Assembly (NCBI GenBank): GCA_020633775.1
Contig: JACKDA010000004.1
Coordinates: 87,127 to 151,126 of the forward strand
Origin: Gemmatimonadales bacterium
GTDB lineage: Bacteria > Gemmatimonadota > Gemmatimonadetes > Gemmatimonadales > GWC2-71-9
Direction: 5' to 3'
DNA: 64,000 nt
Shown here: piece after piece, positions 14,600 to 23,300 of the stretch
Layout of the letters: every line of letters begins with the position of its first letter
Numbering within the stretch: position 1 is the first letter of the stretch
Position numbers and translations under genes: made by a program
Notes under the pieces: model-generated
What the model was told of the DNA's origin: nothing
What the model saw: the letters and a program-made list of their open reading frames with translations, nothing else
Database searches by the model: none

Positions 14600-14610
14600 T
14601 TACAATGTAA
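14600..14610 (-). promoter_or_regulatory. Candidate operator of the MazEF cassette
   Basis: TTACAATGTAA is a perfect 5-1-5 palindrome, 24 bases before the preferred GTG start of the antitoxin and AT-rich against its surroundings. A site in this position suits autoregulation by the MazE-MazF complex. No binding data are available. Confidence 0.45.
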
Positions 14611-14647
14611 TCACGTCCCATCCGGATGCAAGGGGTCCGAGTCAGGC

Positions 14648-14763
14648 GCGCTAACGTCGTGCGTTTCTGCGGCGGGGCCTGCCGAGGCCCGCGCGTACCC
14701 TCGTAAGACTACAGCGCGTGGGCCGAGGCGTCAGGCCCCGCCCGCAGCAAACGCTTGTTAGAC
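14648..14763 (-). other. attC site of the first cassette
   Basis: This 116-bp palindrome runs on the minus strand from GTCTAAC (14763-14757) to GTTAGCGC (14655-14648). The arm GCGTTTGCTGCGGGCGGGGCCTG pairs with its partner around 14661-14682 apart from two extra G residues in the first arm, so polarity is minus. The core GTCTAAC is the exact complement of GTTAGAC at 15376-15370, the first bases of the same cassette. The distal half closely resembles the IS-interrupted site at the left window edge. Confidence 0.9.
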
Positions 14764-14782
14764 AGGTCACCGCGTGCGGAGC

Positions 14783-15337
14783 CTAGCGCCCAAACCCCTT
14801 CGAATACCGATGACCGTCGCCGCCCAGCAGATCGAACCGCCACTCCGCGCGCGTGGGTTCGCTACAACGGCCTATACTCCAGCCAACCAAGACCCCATAA
14901 CGCCGTGCCCACAGTCGAACGGCCCCAAGGGAAAACAGGTGGACCTCGTCGTCGAACTCGAGAAGTACGCGATCGGTGTCGGCCGCAGCAGCGTGGTGGT
15001 TTAGTGCAGCACCTTGATTGTCTAACTCGTGCTGCATAGCCGCGCGGCGCTCACCCGTGAGTTCCTGAAGCAGAATGAGGCTGACAATGCCACGAACCGT
15101 CGTCGGCGCGAGCATGGCCGGACTGGGGAGTCCCGCGAGGTATGCCGCGACCTGATCGCGGGCCACCATCCGGGGCGAGGGGACAAAGGCGTACGCGTCC
15201 ACGCCGACGACCGGCAGGCCCTCAGGCGTGTGCGCACTCATCAGGTGTGCCAGAGGCTCCTGGAAACGGAGCATGGCAGCCGCGAGCTGCGCTGCCTCGA
15301 GCGACATGTCATCATTGGCGAGCACTGGAGCGGCCAT
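14783..15337 (-). CDS. First-cassette protein of unknown function
   Basis: The 184-residue product starts MAAPVLANDDMSLEAAQLAA and has an alpha-helical first half and a C-terminal half with EFDDEVHLFSLGAVRLWARRYG. No signal peptide, membrane helix or catalytic motif was recognised. The ATG is supported by GGAGG eight bases upstream. The gene fills the cassette next to attI, the position most recently acquired and usually best expressed in an integron. Cassette proteins of this kind are commonly without known relatives. Confidence 0.65.
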   Translation of the reverse strand: MAAPVLANDDMSLEAAQLAAAMLRFQEPLAHLMSAHTPEGLPVVGVDAYAFVPSPRMVARDQVAAYLAGLPSPAMLAPTTVRGIVSLILLQELTGERRAAMQHELDNQGAALNHHAAAADTDRVLLEFDDEVHLFSLGAVRLWARRYGVLVGWSIGRCSEPTRAEWRFDLLGGDGHRYSKGFGR

Positions 15338-15369
15338 GGCTAGCTGCCTCCGATGTCTGAAGTGACTCT

Positions 15370-15432
15370 GTCTAACAGTAATTCTCCCCCGCCCCACGGA
15401 CGGGAATCCTCCCAACCCTACCGCCGCGCAGG
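15370..15432 (-). other. attI-like region between integrase and first cassette
   Basis: The 63 nt after the integrase stop end in the core GTTAGAC (15376-15370, minus strand), which fits GTTRRRY and joins directly to the first cassette. Unlike attC there is no second arm, as expected of the non-palindromic attI. The site lies at the 3' end of intI, not at its 5' end as in class 1 integrons. Confidence 0.65.
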
Positions 15433-16443
15433 CTAAACCGCCAACCCCGCAAGCAGGTCGCCCAGGCCCCCACGATCCGCCGGACTCGTGACCCCCAACC
15501 CGCCACGGTTCAGCACGTGGGTGTAGATCATCGTCGTCGTGACGCTCCGGTGCCCCAGCAGCTCCTGCACCGTCCGGATGTCCGCCCCACCTTCCAAGAG
15601 GTGCGTGGCAAACGAATGCCGCAGGGTGTGACAACTCGCCCGCTTCAGCACCCCGCTCCGCCGCACCGCCGCCGTCATCGCCCGCTGCATCGCGGACTCG
15701 TGCCAATGGTGCCGATACCACCGGCCATCCGCCTCGCCGCGGTACCGTCGCGTCGCCGGGAAGAGCCACTGCCACGCCAGGCTCCGCCCCGCCCCCGGAT
15801 ACTTGCGGTCCAGCGCCCCCGGCAGCGCCACCCAGCCATGCTCCAACCCCTCGGCGCACTCCCGCCGATGCCGCACCGCCACCCGCTCCAGCTGCGCCAC
15901 CAGCGCCCCCCGCACTGCCTGCGGCAGCACCGTGACCCGATCCTTCGCCCCCTTCCCGCGCCGGATCCGGAACTCCCCCCGCTCCAGGTCCACGTCCTTC
16001 ACCCGCACGCTGAGGCACTCGGTGAGGCGCATCCCGCTGCCGTAGAGCACCACCCCGATCACCCGCGCCACGCCGTCCAACTCCTGCAGCACCCGGCGCA
16101 CCTCGTCGCGCGTGAGCACCACCGGCAGTCGCTCCGGTTGCTTGGCCCTCGGCATCGGCCCCAATGCCTCCAGCGGCTGCCGCAACACGTCGGCGTAGAG
16201 GAGGAGCAGGGCCGCGAGCGCCTGGTTGATGCTGCTCGCCGACAACCGCCGCGGCCCCGCCAGGTGCTCCAGGAAGGCTCGCACCTCTGCGGCGCCCATC
16301 TCGCCGGGGTGCCGGAGCCGGTGGAAGCGGATGTAGCGGCGCACCCACGCGAGGTAGACGGTCTCGGTCCGCGGACTGAAGTGACGCAGGCGCATGGTGG
16401 ACTGCATGGCGTGCAGGAGGGGCGATTTGGACTGCAAGGACAT
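15433..16443 (-). CDS. intI: Integron integrase (IntI), tyrosine recombinase
   Basis: The 336-residue enzyme has the SAM-like N-terminal domain (LRHFSPRTETVYLAWVRRYIRFH) and a catalytic domain with Arg in YGSGMRLTECLSLRV-like context, HTLRHSFATHLL, LGHRSV and the nucleophile Tyr in TTMIYTHVLNRGG. The extra helix specific to integron integrases is present: WQWLFPATRRYR and RHHWHESAMQRA. HVLNRGGLGVTSPAD is also a family signature. The ATG at 16443 has GGAG upstream; a longer frame would include repeat DNA. The gene is transcribed towards its cassettes, an inverted arrangement. A possible SOS motif lies 143 bp upstream. Confidence 0.95.
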   Translation of the reverse strand: MSLQSKSPLLHAMQSTMRLRHFSPRTETVYLAWVRRYIRFHRLRHPGEMGAAEVRAFLEHLAGPRRLSASSINQALAALLLLYADVLRQPLEALGPMPRAKQPERLPVVLTRDEVRRVLQELDGVARVIGVVLYGSGMRLTECLSVRVKDVDLERGEFRIRRGKGAKDRVTVLPQAVRGALVAQLERVAVRHRRECAEGLEHGWVALPGALDRKYPGAGRSLAWQWLFPATRRYRGEADGRWYRHHWHESAMQRAMTAAVRRSGVLKRASCHTLRHSFATHLLEGGADIRTVQELLGHRSVTTTMIYTHVLNRGGLGVTSPADRGGLGDLLAGLAV

Positions 16444-16585
16444 CGCGGGCTCCGGGTCGGGACCAGCAACCTGCCCCCGATCCCTCCACCCCGCGGCACC
16501 GGGCAACGCACCCCGGGCCCGGATCACTAGCCCCGCCATCCCCACAGGGCGAGATCGGTGGCGCGATCCACCCCCCAGAAGCATC

Positions 16586-16602
16586 TTCGGTGTATATTCG
16601 GT
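16586..16602. promoter_or_regulatory. Direct-repeat motif TTCGGT-N5-TTCGGT before imuB and intI
   Basis: TTCGGTGTATATTCGGT stands 95 bp before the imuB start and 143 bp before intI, which diverge from it. The identical 17 bases recur at 19616-19632 before tag-dnaE2. The two half-sites are 11 bp apart, the same period as the direct-repeat LexA box (GTTC-N7-GTTC) of alphaproteobacteria. All three target genes are of types known to be SOS-controlled elsewhere. Role as LexA site is inferred. Confidence 0.5.
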
Positions 16603-16616
16603 TTTCCGGGAGAGCG

Positions 16617-16697
16617 CCGCCCCTTCCCCTTCGCTTCGCTCAGGGTGACAGCTCAGGGCGACACCCCACGTCTCAGGACTCACCTCTCACGCCTCTC
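16617..16697 (+). repeat. Dispersed repeat halves in the imuB leader
   Basis: CCCCTTCGCTTCGCTCAGGG followed by TGACA is one arm of the hairpin repeat seen complete at 32089-32164. It is followed by GTCTCAGGACTCACCTCTCA, an arm of the GTCGTGAG-type repeat found around terminators at 41810, 56338 and 61109. The imuB start follows directly, without a clear ribosome site. Confidence 0.6.
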
Positions 16698-17984
16698 GTG
16701 AAATCCATCCTCTTCGTCGACCCGCCCGCCTTCTGCACCACCCTCGCCGCCCTCGGCGATCCGTCGCTCCGGCACCGGCCGGTCGCGATCGCGCCGTTCG
16801 GGGCCGACCGCGCGGTGCTGCTGGCGCTCTCGGCCGAGGCGCGGCAGGCGGGGCTCGAGCGGGGGACGCCGGTGGCACTGGCCCGGCGGATCTGCCCCGA
16901 CCTCGTCGTCTGCCCGCCCGACCCGACGCGGTGGGCCCGGGCGCACCGCGCGCTCCACGAGATCCTGGCGCGGGTCGCCCCGGTGATCGAACCGAAGACG
17001 TGGGGACACAGCTATCTCGACGTCACCGGCACCGACCGGCTCTTCGGCCCGGCCGTCGACGTGGCACGTCGCCTGGAGCGGGAGATCCTCGAGCGGCTGC
17101 GGTTGCCGATCGCGGTGGGAATCGCGACCAACAAGCTGGTGAGCGAGAGCGCAGCGACGGTGGTCAAGCGCGAGGCCGGCGCCGAGGTGTGGTCGGTGGC
17201 CGCGGGCCACGAGGCCGCCTTCCTCGCCCCCGAGGCGGTGGCGCTCCTCCCCGACCTCACCGACCGGATCCGCGACCGGCTGCACGACTACCACCTCGAG
17301 CAGATCGGCGAGGTCGCCGCGCTCGGCGCGCAGCCGCTGCAGGTGGCGTTCGGGCGCCGCGGCCGCACCCTGCACCAGCACGCGCACGGGGTCGATCTCC
17401 GCCCGGTGCTCCCGCCCGAGGTGCGCGCCGAGTGTCGGGTGTCGCACGTGCTGGCCACCGACACCAACGACCGCAGCGTGCTCGCGCGGTTGCTGCGCGC
17501 CATGACCGAGCGCCTCGGCCGCCGATTGCGCGCGCGCGGCTACGCCGCCGGTCGGCTGGTGCTCCACGTGCGCCACGCCGACGACGCCACCGCGCGCCGC
17601 GCGGTCCGACTCGCGGCGTGCACGCTCGACGCCGAGCTGTGGCACGCCGCCTGTCGCGCGCTCGACCTCGCGCTCACCCGGCGCATCGCGGTGCGCAGCG
17701 TCGAGCTGGTCGCCGACGCACTGCACGACGGCAACGGCCAGCTCGAGTTGTGGGAAGATCCGGTCGCGCTGTCCGCGCCCGAGGCCGCGGCGCTGCAGCA
17801 GGCGGTGGACGGCGTCAGGCGGGTGCTGGCGACGCCGCCGCGTCCCACGCCAGCACCACCTTCCCGAACGTCCGGTTCGACGCGAGCAGGTCGTAGGCCG
17901 CCGCCGCGTCGGTCATCGGCCGCACCGTCTCGACGATCGGGCGCAACAGGCCGCGACCGAAGTGGGGCAGGATCTCCTGCGTGA
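16698..17984 (+). CDS. imuB: ImuB-like Y-family polymerase homologue
   Basis: The product (428 residues from the GTG at 16698) has the Y-family layout: KSILFVDPPAFCTTLAAL at the N-terminus, LPIAVGIATNKLVSESAATVV, then the HhH region (HLEQIGEVAALGAQPLQVAFGRRG) and little finger. The catalytic SIDEA segment is replaced by TWGHS before YLDVTGT, so the acidic pair is lost, as in ImuB proteins that act as adaptors for DnaE2. DnaE2 is encoded 2.4 kb downstream. No ImuA was found. The last 57 or so residues are read from DNA that codes for the end of the convergent oxidoreductase, are Pro/Ser/Arg-rich, and may be an accidental extension. Confidence 0.85.
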   Translation: MKSILFVDPPAFCTTLAALGDPSLRHRPVAIAPFGADRAVLLALSAEARQAGLERGTPVALARRICPDLVVCPPDPTRWARAHRALHEILARVAPVIEPKTWGHSYLDVTGTDRLFGPAVDVARRLEREILERLRLPIAVGIATNKLVSESAATVVKREAGAEVWSVAAGHEAAFLAPEAVALLPDLTDRIRDRLHDYHLEQIGEVAALGAQPLQVAFGRRGRTLHQHAHGVDLRPVLPPEVRAECRVSHVLATDTNDRSVLARLLRAMTERLGRRLRARGYAAGRLVLHVRHADDATARRAVRLAACTLDAELWHAACRALDLALTRRIAVRSVELVADALHDGNGQLELWEDPVALSAPEAAALQQAVDGVRRVLATPPRPTPAPPSRTSGSTRAGRRPPPRRSSAAPSRRSGATGRDRSGAGSPA

Positions 17985-18792
17985 AGGCCTCGAGCAGCAC
18001 GCCACGCTCCTCGGTGCCGCGCGAGCGCATCGCGGTGCCGATGACCTGCAGCCGGTGCCGGAGCACCAGCCCGAGGTCGACGCCATCGGCCGAACGCCCC
18101 GCCATCAGGCCGAGCACCACCAGTCGGCCGCGCGGGGCGAGCAGCGCGAGGTTCTGCGCCAGGTAGCTGCCGCCGAGGGTGTCGACGATCACGTCCACCG
18201 GTGCCCCGACCTGGGCCGGCCAGTCGGCCTCGGTGGTGAGCACGCCGTGCGCCATGCCGAGCGCGCGACAGCGGTCGAGCTTCTCGGCGGTGCGCGAGGT
18301 GCCGATCAGGGTGAGGCCGAGGATCGGGGCGAGCTGCGCCGCGGCGGTGCCGACGCCGCTGCCGATCGCATGCATCAGCACCCGGTGTCCCCCGTGCCCG
18401 CCGCCCTGTCGCACGATCGCATCCCATGCGGTGAGGAACGCCTCGGGAATCGCCGCAGCCTCGGGCATCGTCATCCCGTCGGGGATCGCCATCGCCTCGC
18501 GCTGGTGCACTACCAGCCGCTCCGCCATCGCCCCGCCACCCACCAGCCCCATCACCCGCTCACCCGGCGCGAAGTAGGTCGTCCCGGGACCGGTGGCGAT
18601 CACCTCGCCGGCGTACTCGAGGCCGGGGATGTCCTGCGGCCAGCCGGGCGGCGCGGGATAGTGGCCGGCGCGCTGCGACAGGTCGGCCCGGTTGAGGCCG
18701 GCGGCGTGCACCTGCACGAGGAGCTGGCCAGGGCCCGGCGCCGGGTCGGGGCGGTCGACGATCTCGAGCGAGGGGAGGTGCAGCGCGCGCAT
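17815..18792 (-). CDS. Zinc-independent NAD(P)H:quinone oxidoreductase (MDR family)
   Basis: The 325-residue protein has the quinone oxidoreductase pattern: VHAAGLNRADLSQRAG and PGLEYAGEVIATGPG in the catalytic domain, lacking the zinc Cys residues of alcohol dehydrogenases, and a Rossmann fold with HAIGSGVGTAAAQLA for NADPH. It would reduce quinones or enones in the cytoplasm. It lies convergent to imuB with a 170-bp overlap, and the unusual overlap is more likely due to imuB's extended tail. The start ATG at 18792 is the only reasonable one. Confidence 0.9.
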   Translation of the reverse strand: MRALHLPSLEIVDRPDPAPGPGQLLVQVHAAGLNRADLSQRAGHYPAPPGWPQDIPGLEYAGEVIATGPGTTYFAPGERVMGLVGGGAMAERLVVHQREAMAIPDGMTMPEAAAIPEAFLTAWDAIVRQGGGHGGHRVLMHAIGSGVGTAAAQLAPILGLTLIGTSRTAEKLDRCRALGMAHGVLTTEADWPAQVGAPVDVIVDTLGGSYLAQNLALLAPRGRLVVLGLMAGRSADGVDLGLVLRHRLQVIGTAMRSRGTEERGVLLEAFTQEILPHFGRGLLRPIVETVRPMTDAAAAYDLLASNRTFGKVVLAWDAAASPAPA

Positions 18793-18825
18793 CCCGCAAT
18801 CTACCGCGCGGCACGATGCAGCGGC

Positions 18826-19545
18826 TCAGCCCCGGCGGTTCACCCAGCGCGGCACCGAGACGGCGTAGACCTGTCCCGAGATCATCGCCAGTTCGGGGTC
18901 GCGGACCTCGCGCCGCCCCAGCAGCACCAGCGCGATGACGGCCACGAGCATCGCCGCCAGGAACACCACCGGGACGCCGCCGATCGCCGCGGGGATCCAT
19001 GCGCTGAGCGCCGGGAGCAGTGTCCGCGTGAACAGGCCATCCCAGACGACCGGGACCACCAGCAGGGCGCTGAGCAGTGCCGGGCGACGCGGGTGGGCCA
19101 GCGCCCGGTAGGTCGTCGCCAGTGGCGGGCGGACCAGCAGCAGGAGCAACAGGAGGGTCGGCAACCAGAGCAGGTTGCCCGACACGAGCCCCCGGGCCAC
19201 CGCGAGCTCGTCACCACCCCCGAAGAGCACCTCGACCACCCGGCCAAGCGGCAGGTTCGCCATGATCACCGTGATACCGGCCAGCGGCTGGCCGTGCCGG
19301 ATGATCCCCATGCCGCCCCAGATCATGAGCCAGGCCAGCACCGGACCAACGGCGACCGCCAGCGGCACTCCCTGCCCCGCCCCACACCCGGCGGCCGGAG
19401 TGACCGACCCGAAGCCCACCGTCCCCCAGCTCCCGCAGGCGGCCCGCAACAGGACGTGCTCCGCCAGTTCCTGCACCGCGAGGCAGAGGAACGCCAGCGC
19501 CGCGAACTGGGCGAGGTAGCGCAGGGTGAACGGGATCCGAGTCAT
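18826..19545 (-). CDS. Polytopic membrane protein of unknown function
   Basis: From the ATG at 19545 the 239-residue product has about six membrane helices, for example FAALAFLCLAVQELAEHVLL, LWLPTLLLLLLLV and VPVVFLAAMLVAVIALVLL. No transporter or enzyme motif was recognised. A short loop is rich in Gly and Cys (AACGSWGTVGFGSVTPAAGC). Upstream in-frame codons derive from the SOS-like motif and heptad repeats and are excluded. It diverges from tag and shares that regulatory gap. Confidence 0.6.
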   Translation of the reverse strand: MTRIPFTLRYLAQFAALAFLCLAVQELAEHVLLRAACGSWGTVGFGSVTPAAGCGAGQGVPLAVAVGPVLAWLMIWGGMGIIRHGQPLAGITVIMANLPLGRVVEVLFGGGDELAVARGLVSGNLLWLPTLLLLLLLVRPPLATTYRALAHPRRPALLSALLVVPVVWDGLFTRTLLPALSAWIPAAIGGVPVVFLAAMLVAVIALVLLGRREVRDPELAMISGQVYAVSVPRWVNRRG

Positions 19546-19615
19546 GCCGCCCCGTACGCTGGGGCGGGGACAAGGTTTCACGATGCAACGCTGAAACACC
19601 GCAGCGAGGGTCGCC

Positions 19616-19632
19616 TTCGGTGTATATTCGGT
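19616..19632. promoter_or_regulatory. Second copy of the TTCGGT-N5-TTCGGT motif, before tag-dnaE2
   Basis: The 17 bases TTCGGTGTATATTCGGT are identical to those at 16586-16602, while the sequence on either side differs. They stand 112 bp before the tag start and 71 bp before the divergent membrane protein gene. Conservation limited to the motif, and location before repair genes both times, suggests a common regulator such as LexA. Confidence 0.5.
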
Positions 19633-19637
19633 ACAAC

Positions 19638-19672
19638 GAGAAGCGAGAAGCGAGAAGCGAGAAGCGAGAAGC
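19638..19672 (+). repeat. Tandem heptad repeat (GAGAAGC)5
   Basis: Five exact tandem copies of GAGAAGC lie between the motif at 19616 and the tag gene, followed by an arm of the GTCGTGAG-type repeat (ACGACTCAGGACTCACGTCT, then CACGACTC). Related heptads occur at the end of dnaE2 (23535-23575) and around the hairpin at 32036-32193. Length variation by slippage is likely. Confidence 0.8.
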
Positions 19673-19744
19673 CATCGCCCATCGACCCTCACGACCCGCG
19701 ACCCGCGACCCCAACGACTCAGGACTCACGTCTCACGACTCCCC

Positions 19745-20275
19745 ATGACCACCTACTGCGACATCGCCGCCGGCCACCCGATCCACGGCCCCTATCACGA
19801 CAGCTGGCACGGCGTCCCGACCCGCGATGATGCCGAACTGTTCGAGCGCCTGGTGCTCGAGATCAACCAGGCCGGCCTCTCGTGGCTCACCGTCCTCAAG
19901 AAGCGCGACAACCTGCTGCGGGCCTACGACGGCTTCGACCCGCACGTGGTGGCGCGCTACGGCGAGGCCGACCGGGCCCGGCTGCTCGCCGACGCGGGGA
20001 TCATCCGCAACCGGCTCAAGGTCGACGCCGCGATCCACAACGCCGGGCGGATCGTCGAGCTGATCGCCGCGCACGGCTCGTTCGCCAACTGGCTCGACGC
20101 CCAGGGTACGCTCACCAAGCCCGAATGGGTGAAGGTGATGAAGCGCGAGTTCCGCTTCATGGGCGGCGAGATCGTCGGCGAGTTCCTGATGAGCATCGGG
20201 CGGTTGCCCGGGGCGCATGCGGAGTGGTGCCCGGTGGGGCAGCGGATTGCGCGGGACGCGAGTCCTGGGTCCTGA
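19745..20275 (+). CDS. tag: DNA-3-methyladenine glycosylase I (Tag)
   Basis: The 176-residue protein matches the Tag/AlkA-unrelated family: YHDSWHGVPTRDDAELFERL, then LEINQAGLSWLTVLKKR with the substrate-pocket Glu and Trp, and FDPHVVARYGEADRARLL. A conserved N-terminal Cys (TYCDI) and late Cys and His residues could hold the structural zinc. It removes alkylated adenine from DNA. The ATG is directly preceded by a dispersed repeat arm and no ribosome site is obvious. It stands 80 bp before dnaE2 on the same strand and probably shares its damage-regulated promoter. Confidence 0.9.
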   Translation: MTTYCDIAAGHPIHGPYHDSWHGVPTRDDAELFERLVLEINQAGLSWLTVLKKRDNLLRAYDGFDPHVVARYGEADRARLLADAGIIRNRLKVDAAIHNAGRIVELIAAHGSFANWLDAQGTLTKPEWVKVMKREFRFMGGEIVGEFLMSIGRLPGAHAEWCPVGQRIARDASPGS

Positions 20276-20278
20276 GAA

Positions 20279-20361
20279 GTGAGGGCCCGCGAGCCGACGC
20301 GATCCGGTGCCGCGCGCACGGCACCGGATTGCTTCGCCGCCGGTGGCGGCTCGCAATGACG
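20279..20361 (+). repeat. Degenerate copy of the 92-bp palindromic repeat, overlapping the dnaE2 start
   Basis: The right half, GGATTGCTTCGCCGCCGGTG then GCGGCTCGCAATGACG, is the same as in the copies at 20926 and 22978, while the left half is diverged. The terminal ATGAC of the repeat supplies the ATG of dnaE2 at 20356. The tag stop codon lies just before it. Confidence 0.85.
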
Positions 20362-23300
20362 TTCACCCACCTCCACGTCCACACCTGGTTCTCCTTCGGC
20401 CACGGCGCCTCGTCTCCCGAGGTGCTCGCGCGCGCGGCCGCCGAGCGCGGCTACCGCGCGCTGGCGATGACCGACACCAACGGGGTGTACGGGGCCGTCG
20501 AGTTCCAGCGCGCCTGCGAGGCGGTCGGCATCCGCCCGATCCTCGGCGCGCACCTGCGCACCCGGCACCACGAGGCGATCGTGCTGGCCGAGGATGCCCA
20601 CGGCTGGGCCGCGCTCTGTCGCGCCATCACCGCCATCCACTGGGATCCCGACCTGGCCCTCACCGCGCAACTCGCGGTCGACCGCCAGGGCCTCACCGTC
20701 CTCTCGCGCGACATCGACCTGCTGCAGCGGCTGGTCCAGCTCTCGGGGCCGGCGGGGATCTGCGCCGAGCTGGTGCCGGGCCCCGAGCGGCATCGCGTGC
20801 TCCACGCGGCGCGACAGCTGGGGATCCCCGCGGTGGTGACCGGCGCGGTGGCGATGGCGCACGCGCAGGACTGGCAGCGGCAGCGGCTGCTCGACGCGAT
20901 CCACCGGAACGGGACGCTGGACGATCCGTCATTGCGAGGCCCGCAGGGCCGAAGCAATCCCGCTCCGTGGACACGGAACCGGATTGCTTCGCCGCCGGTG
21001 GCGGCTCGCAATGACGGCCGCGATGCCTGGCTCCGCCCCGGGCCGGACCTCGAGCGCCACTTTCCCGACGTCCCCGAGGCATTCGCCGCCGCGGGGGTGA
21101 TCGCCGAGCGGTGCCAGTACCGGATCCCGATGGGACGCACCATCGCGCCGCGCGCCTCCGACGCCGACGATGCCCTGCAGCGGCTCCGGGCGCTGGCGTA
21201 CGACGGCGCGATGCGTCGCTACGGCGCGCTGGCGCCCGTCACCCGCGACCGGCTCGAGCACGAGCTCGGCATCATCGGCCTGAAGGGGTTCGCCGACTAC
21301 TTCCTGGTCGTCCACGACATCGTGCAGCACGGCCCGACGCATTGCGGCCGCGGCTCGGTCGCCAACTCGATCGTCTCGTACTGCCTCGGCATCACCCATG
21401 TCGAGCCGCTGGCGTCGGGGCTCCTCTTCGAGCGCTTCCTCAACCCGGCACGCAAGGACCCGCCCGACATCGACCTCGACTTCCCGTGGGACGAGCGCGA
21501 CCGGATCCTCGCGTGGGTGTTCCGCAAGTGGCCGCGGCCGCGCGCGGCGATGGTGAGCAACCACAACACGCTGCGGCTCCGCGGCGCGCTGCGCGAGGTC
21601 GCCAAGGTGCACGGCCGCCCGGCGGCGGAGATCCGCGAGGTCACCCGGCGGGTGCCCTACTTCCACGATGGCGGCGGCGCCCGCGAGCTGTTCGCCACCC
21701 ACCCCAACTTCCGCGGGCTGAAGCTGCCGGCGGTGTGGCAGGAATTCGCCGCGCAGGCCGAGGCACTGGTGGGGACGCCGCGGCACCTCTCGCTCCATCC
21801 CGGCGGGGTGGTGATCGTCCCCACCGCGCTCACCGACGTGGTGCCGATCGAGCCGGCCGCCAAGCGGCTCGACGGCGCCCCCGACCTCACCGTCCCGGTG
21901 ATCCAGTTCGAGAAGGACGGCGCCGAGGACGCCGGCCTGGTCAAGATCGACCTCCTCGGCAACCGCTCGCTTGCGGTGATCCGCGACGCGATCACGATGG
22001 TCCGCGAGCACAGCGGCGTCGCGCTCGACTACACCTCCCAGGAGGCCGGCGCCGACGAGGCGACCCGCGAGGTGTTCCGCACCGGCAACTCGCTCGGCGT
22101 CTTCTACACCGAGTCGCCGGCGAGCCGGCTGCTCAACCTCAAGTCGCGCGCCGACACCTTCGAGCTGCTGGTGCTCAACACCTCGATCATCCGCCCCGCC
22201 TCGAATCGCTGGATCACCATCTACCTCGAGCGGCTGCATGGCGCGCCGTACGAGCCGCTCCACCCGTCGCTGCGCGACACCCTCGCCGAGACCTTCGGCG
22301 TGATGGTCTACCAGGAGGACGTGGTCAACGTCGCCCATGCCTTCGCCGGCCTCGACTGGGCCAGTGCCGATGGCCTGCGCAAGGCGCTCAGCAAGAAGAA
22401 GCCCGAGGCGCACCTGCACGACAGCTTCGACGCCTTCGTGCGGGGCGCGAAGGCGCTCGGGCGCGACGAGGCGAGCATCGCGAAGGTCTGGGAGATGATC
22501 CTCTCGTTCGCGGGGTACTCGTTCTGCAAGGGGCACTCGTGCTCCTACATCCACGTGGCGCAGCAGAGCGCCTACCTGCGCGCCAACCATCCGGCCGAGT
22601 TCATCGCGGCGGTGCTCGCCAACGGCGGCGGGTTCTACCGGCCGTTCGCGTACGTGGCCGAGGCGATGCGGATGGGGGTGCGCGTGCTGCCGCCCGACGT
22701 GAACGCCAGCGCCTGGCGCTGCCTCGGCCGGGACGGCACGCTGCGGGTCGGGTTCCAGTTCATCAGCGGCCTCTCGGCCGAGGGCGTCGAACGCCTGCTC
22801 GCCGCGCGCGAGAGCGGTGGCCCCTTCCGCGACCTCGACGACCTGCGCCGTCGCGCCGGCCTCGCCGCCGACGACCTGCGCCTGCTGGTCAAGGTCGGGG
22901 CCTGCGACGCGATCGCCGGGTCGCGGAACCGGCCGCAACTGCTGTGGGCGATCGACACGGGCGAGGGACCGACCGCCCCGTCATTGCGAGGCCCGCAGGG
23001 CCGAAGCAATCCCGCTCCGTGTACACGGAACCGGATTGCTTCGCCGCCGGTGGCGGCTCGCAATGACGGCCTCCCGCTGGGCGGGTCCCGCCCCCCGCCC
23101 GCGCTCCGCGACTACCCGCCCGAACGCAAGCGCCAGGACGCCTGGGCGCTGCTCGGGTTCTGCACCGATTGCCACCCGATGGCGCTGCACGCCGAGGCCC
23201 TGCGTCGCTTCCGGCTGGTGAAGAGTCCGGACCTGGCTCGCCACGTCGGGCGGCGCGTGCTCATGGCCGGGATGTACACCACCGGCAAGCCGGTGCACAC

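Noticed and set aside
15018..15026. A second GTCTAAC core-like sequence that could mark another attC
   Set aside because: It lies inside the coding region of the first cassette gene, has no complementary arm nearby, and falls within normal codons.
14783..16489. A 568-residue minus-strand open frame covering the first cassette and intI
   Set aside because: Its N-terminal two thirds are an out-of-frame reading of the integrase; only the part after 15337 has a ribosome site and fits the cassette.
19882..20355. In-frame extension of dnaE2 by 158 residues upstream
   Set aside because: It is an Arg-rich shadow of the tag gene; the PHP domain that opens all family members starts at 20356.
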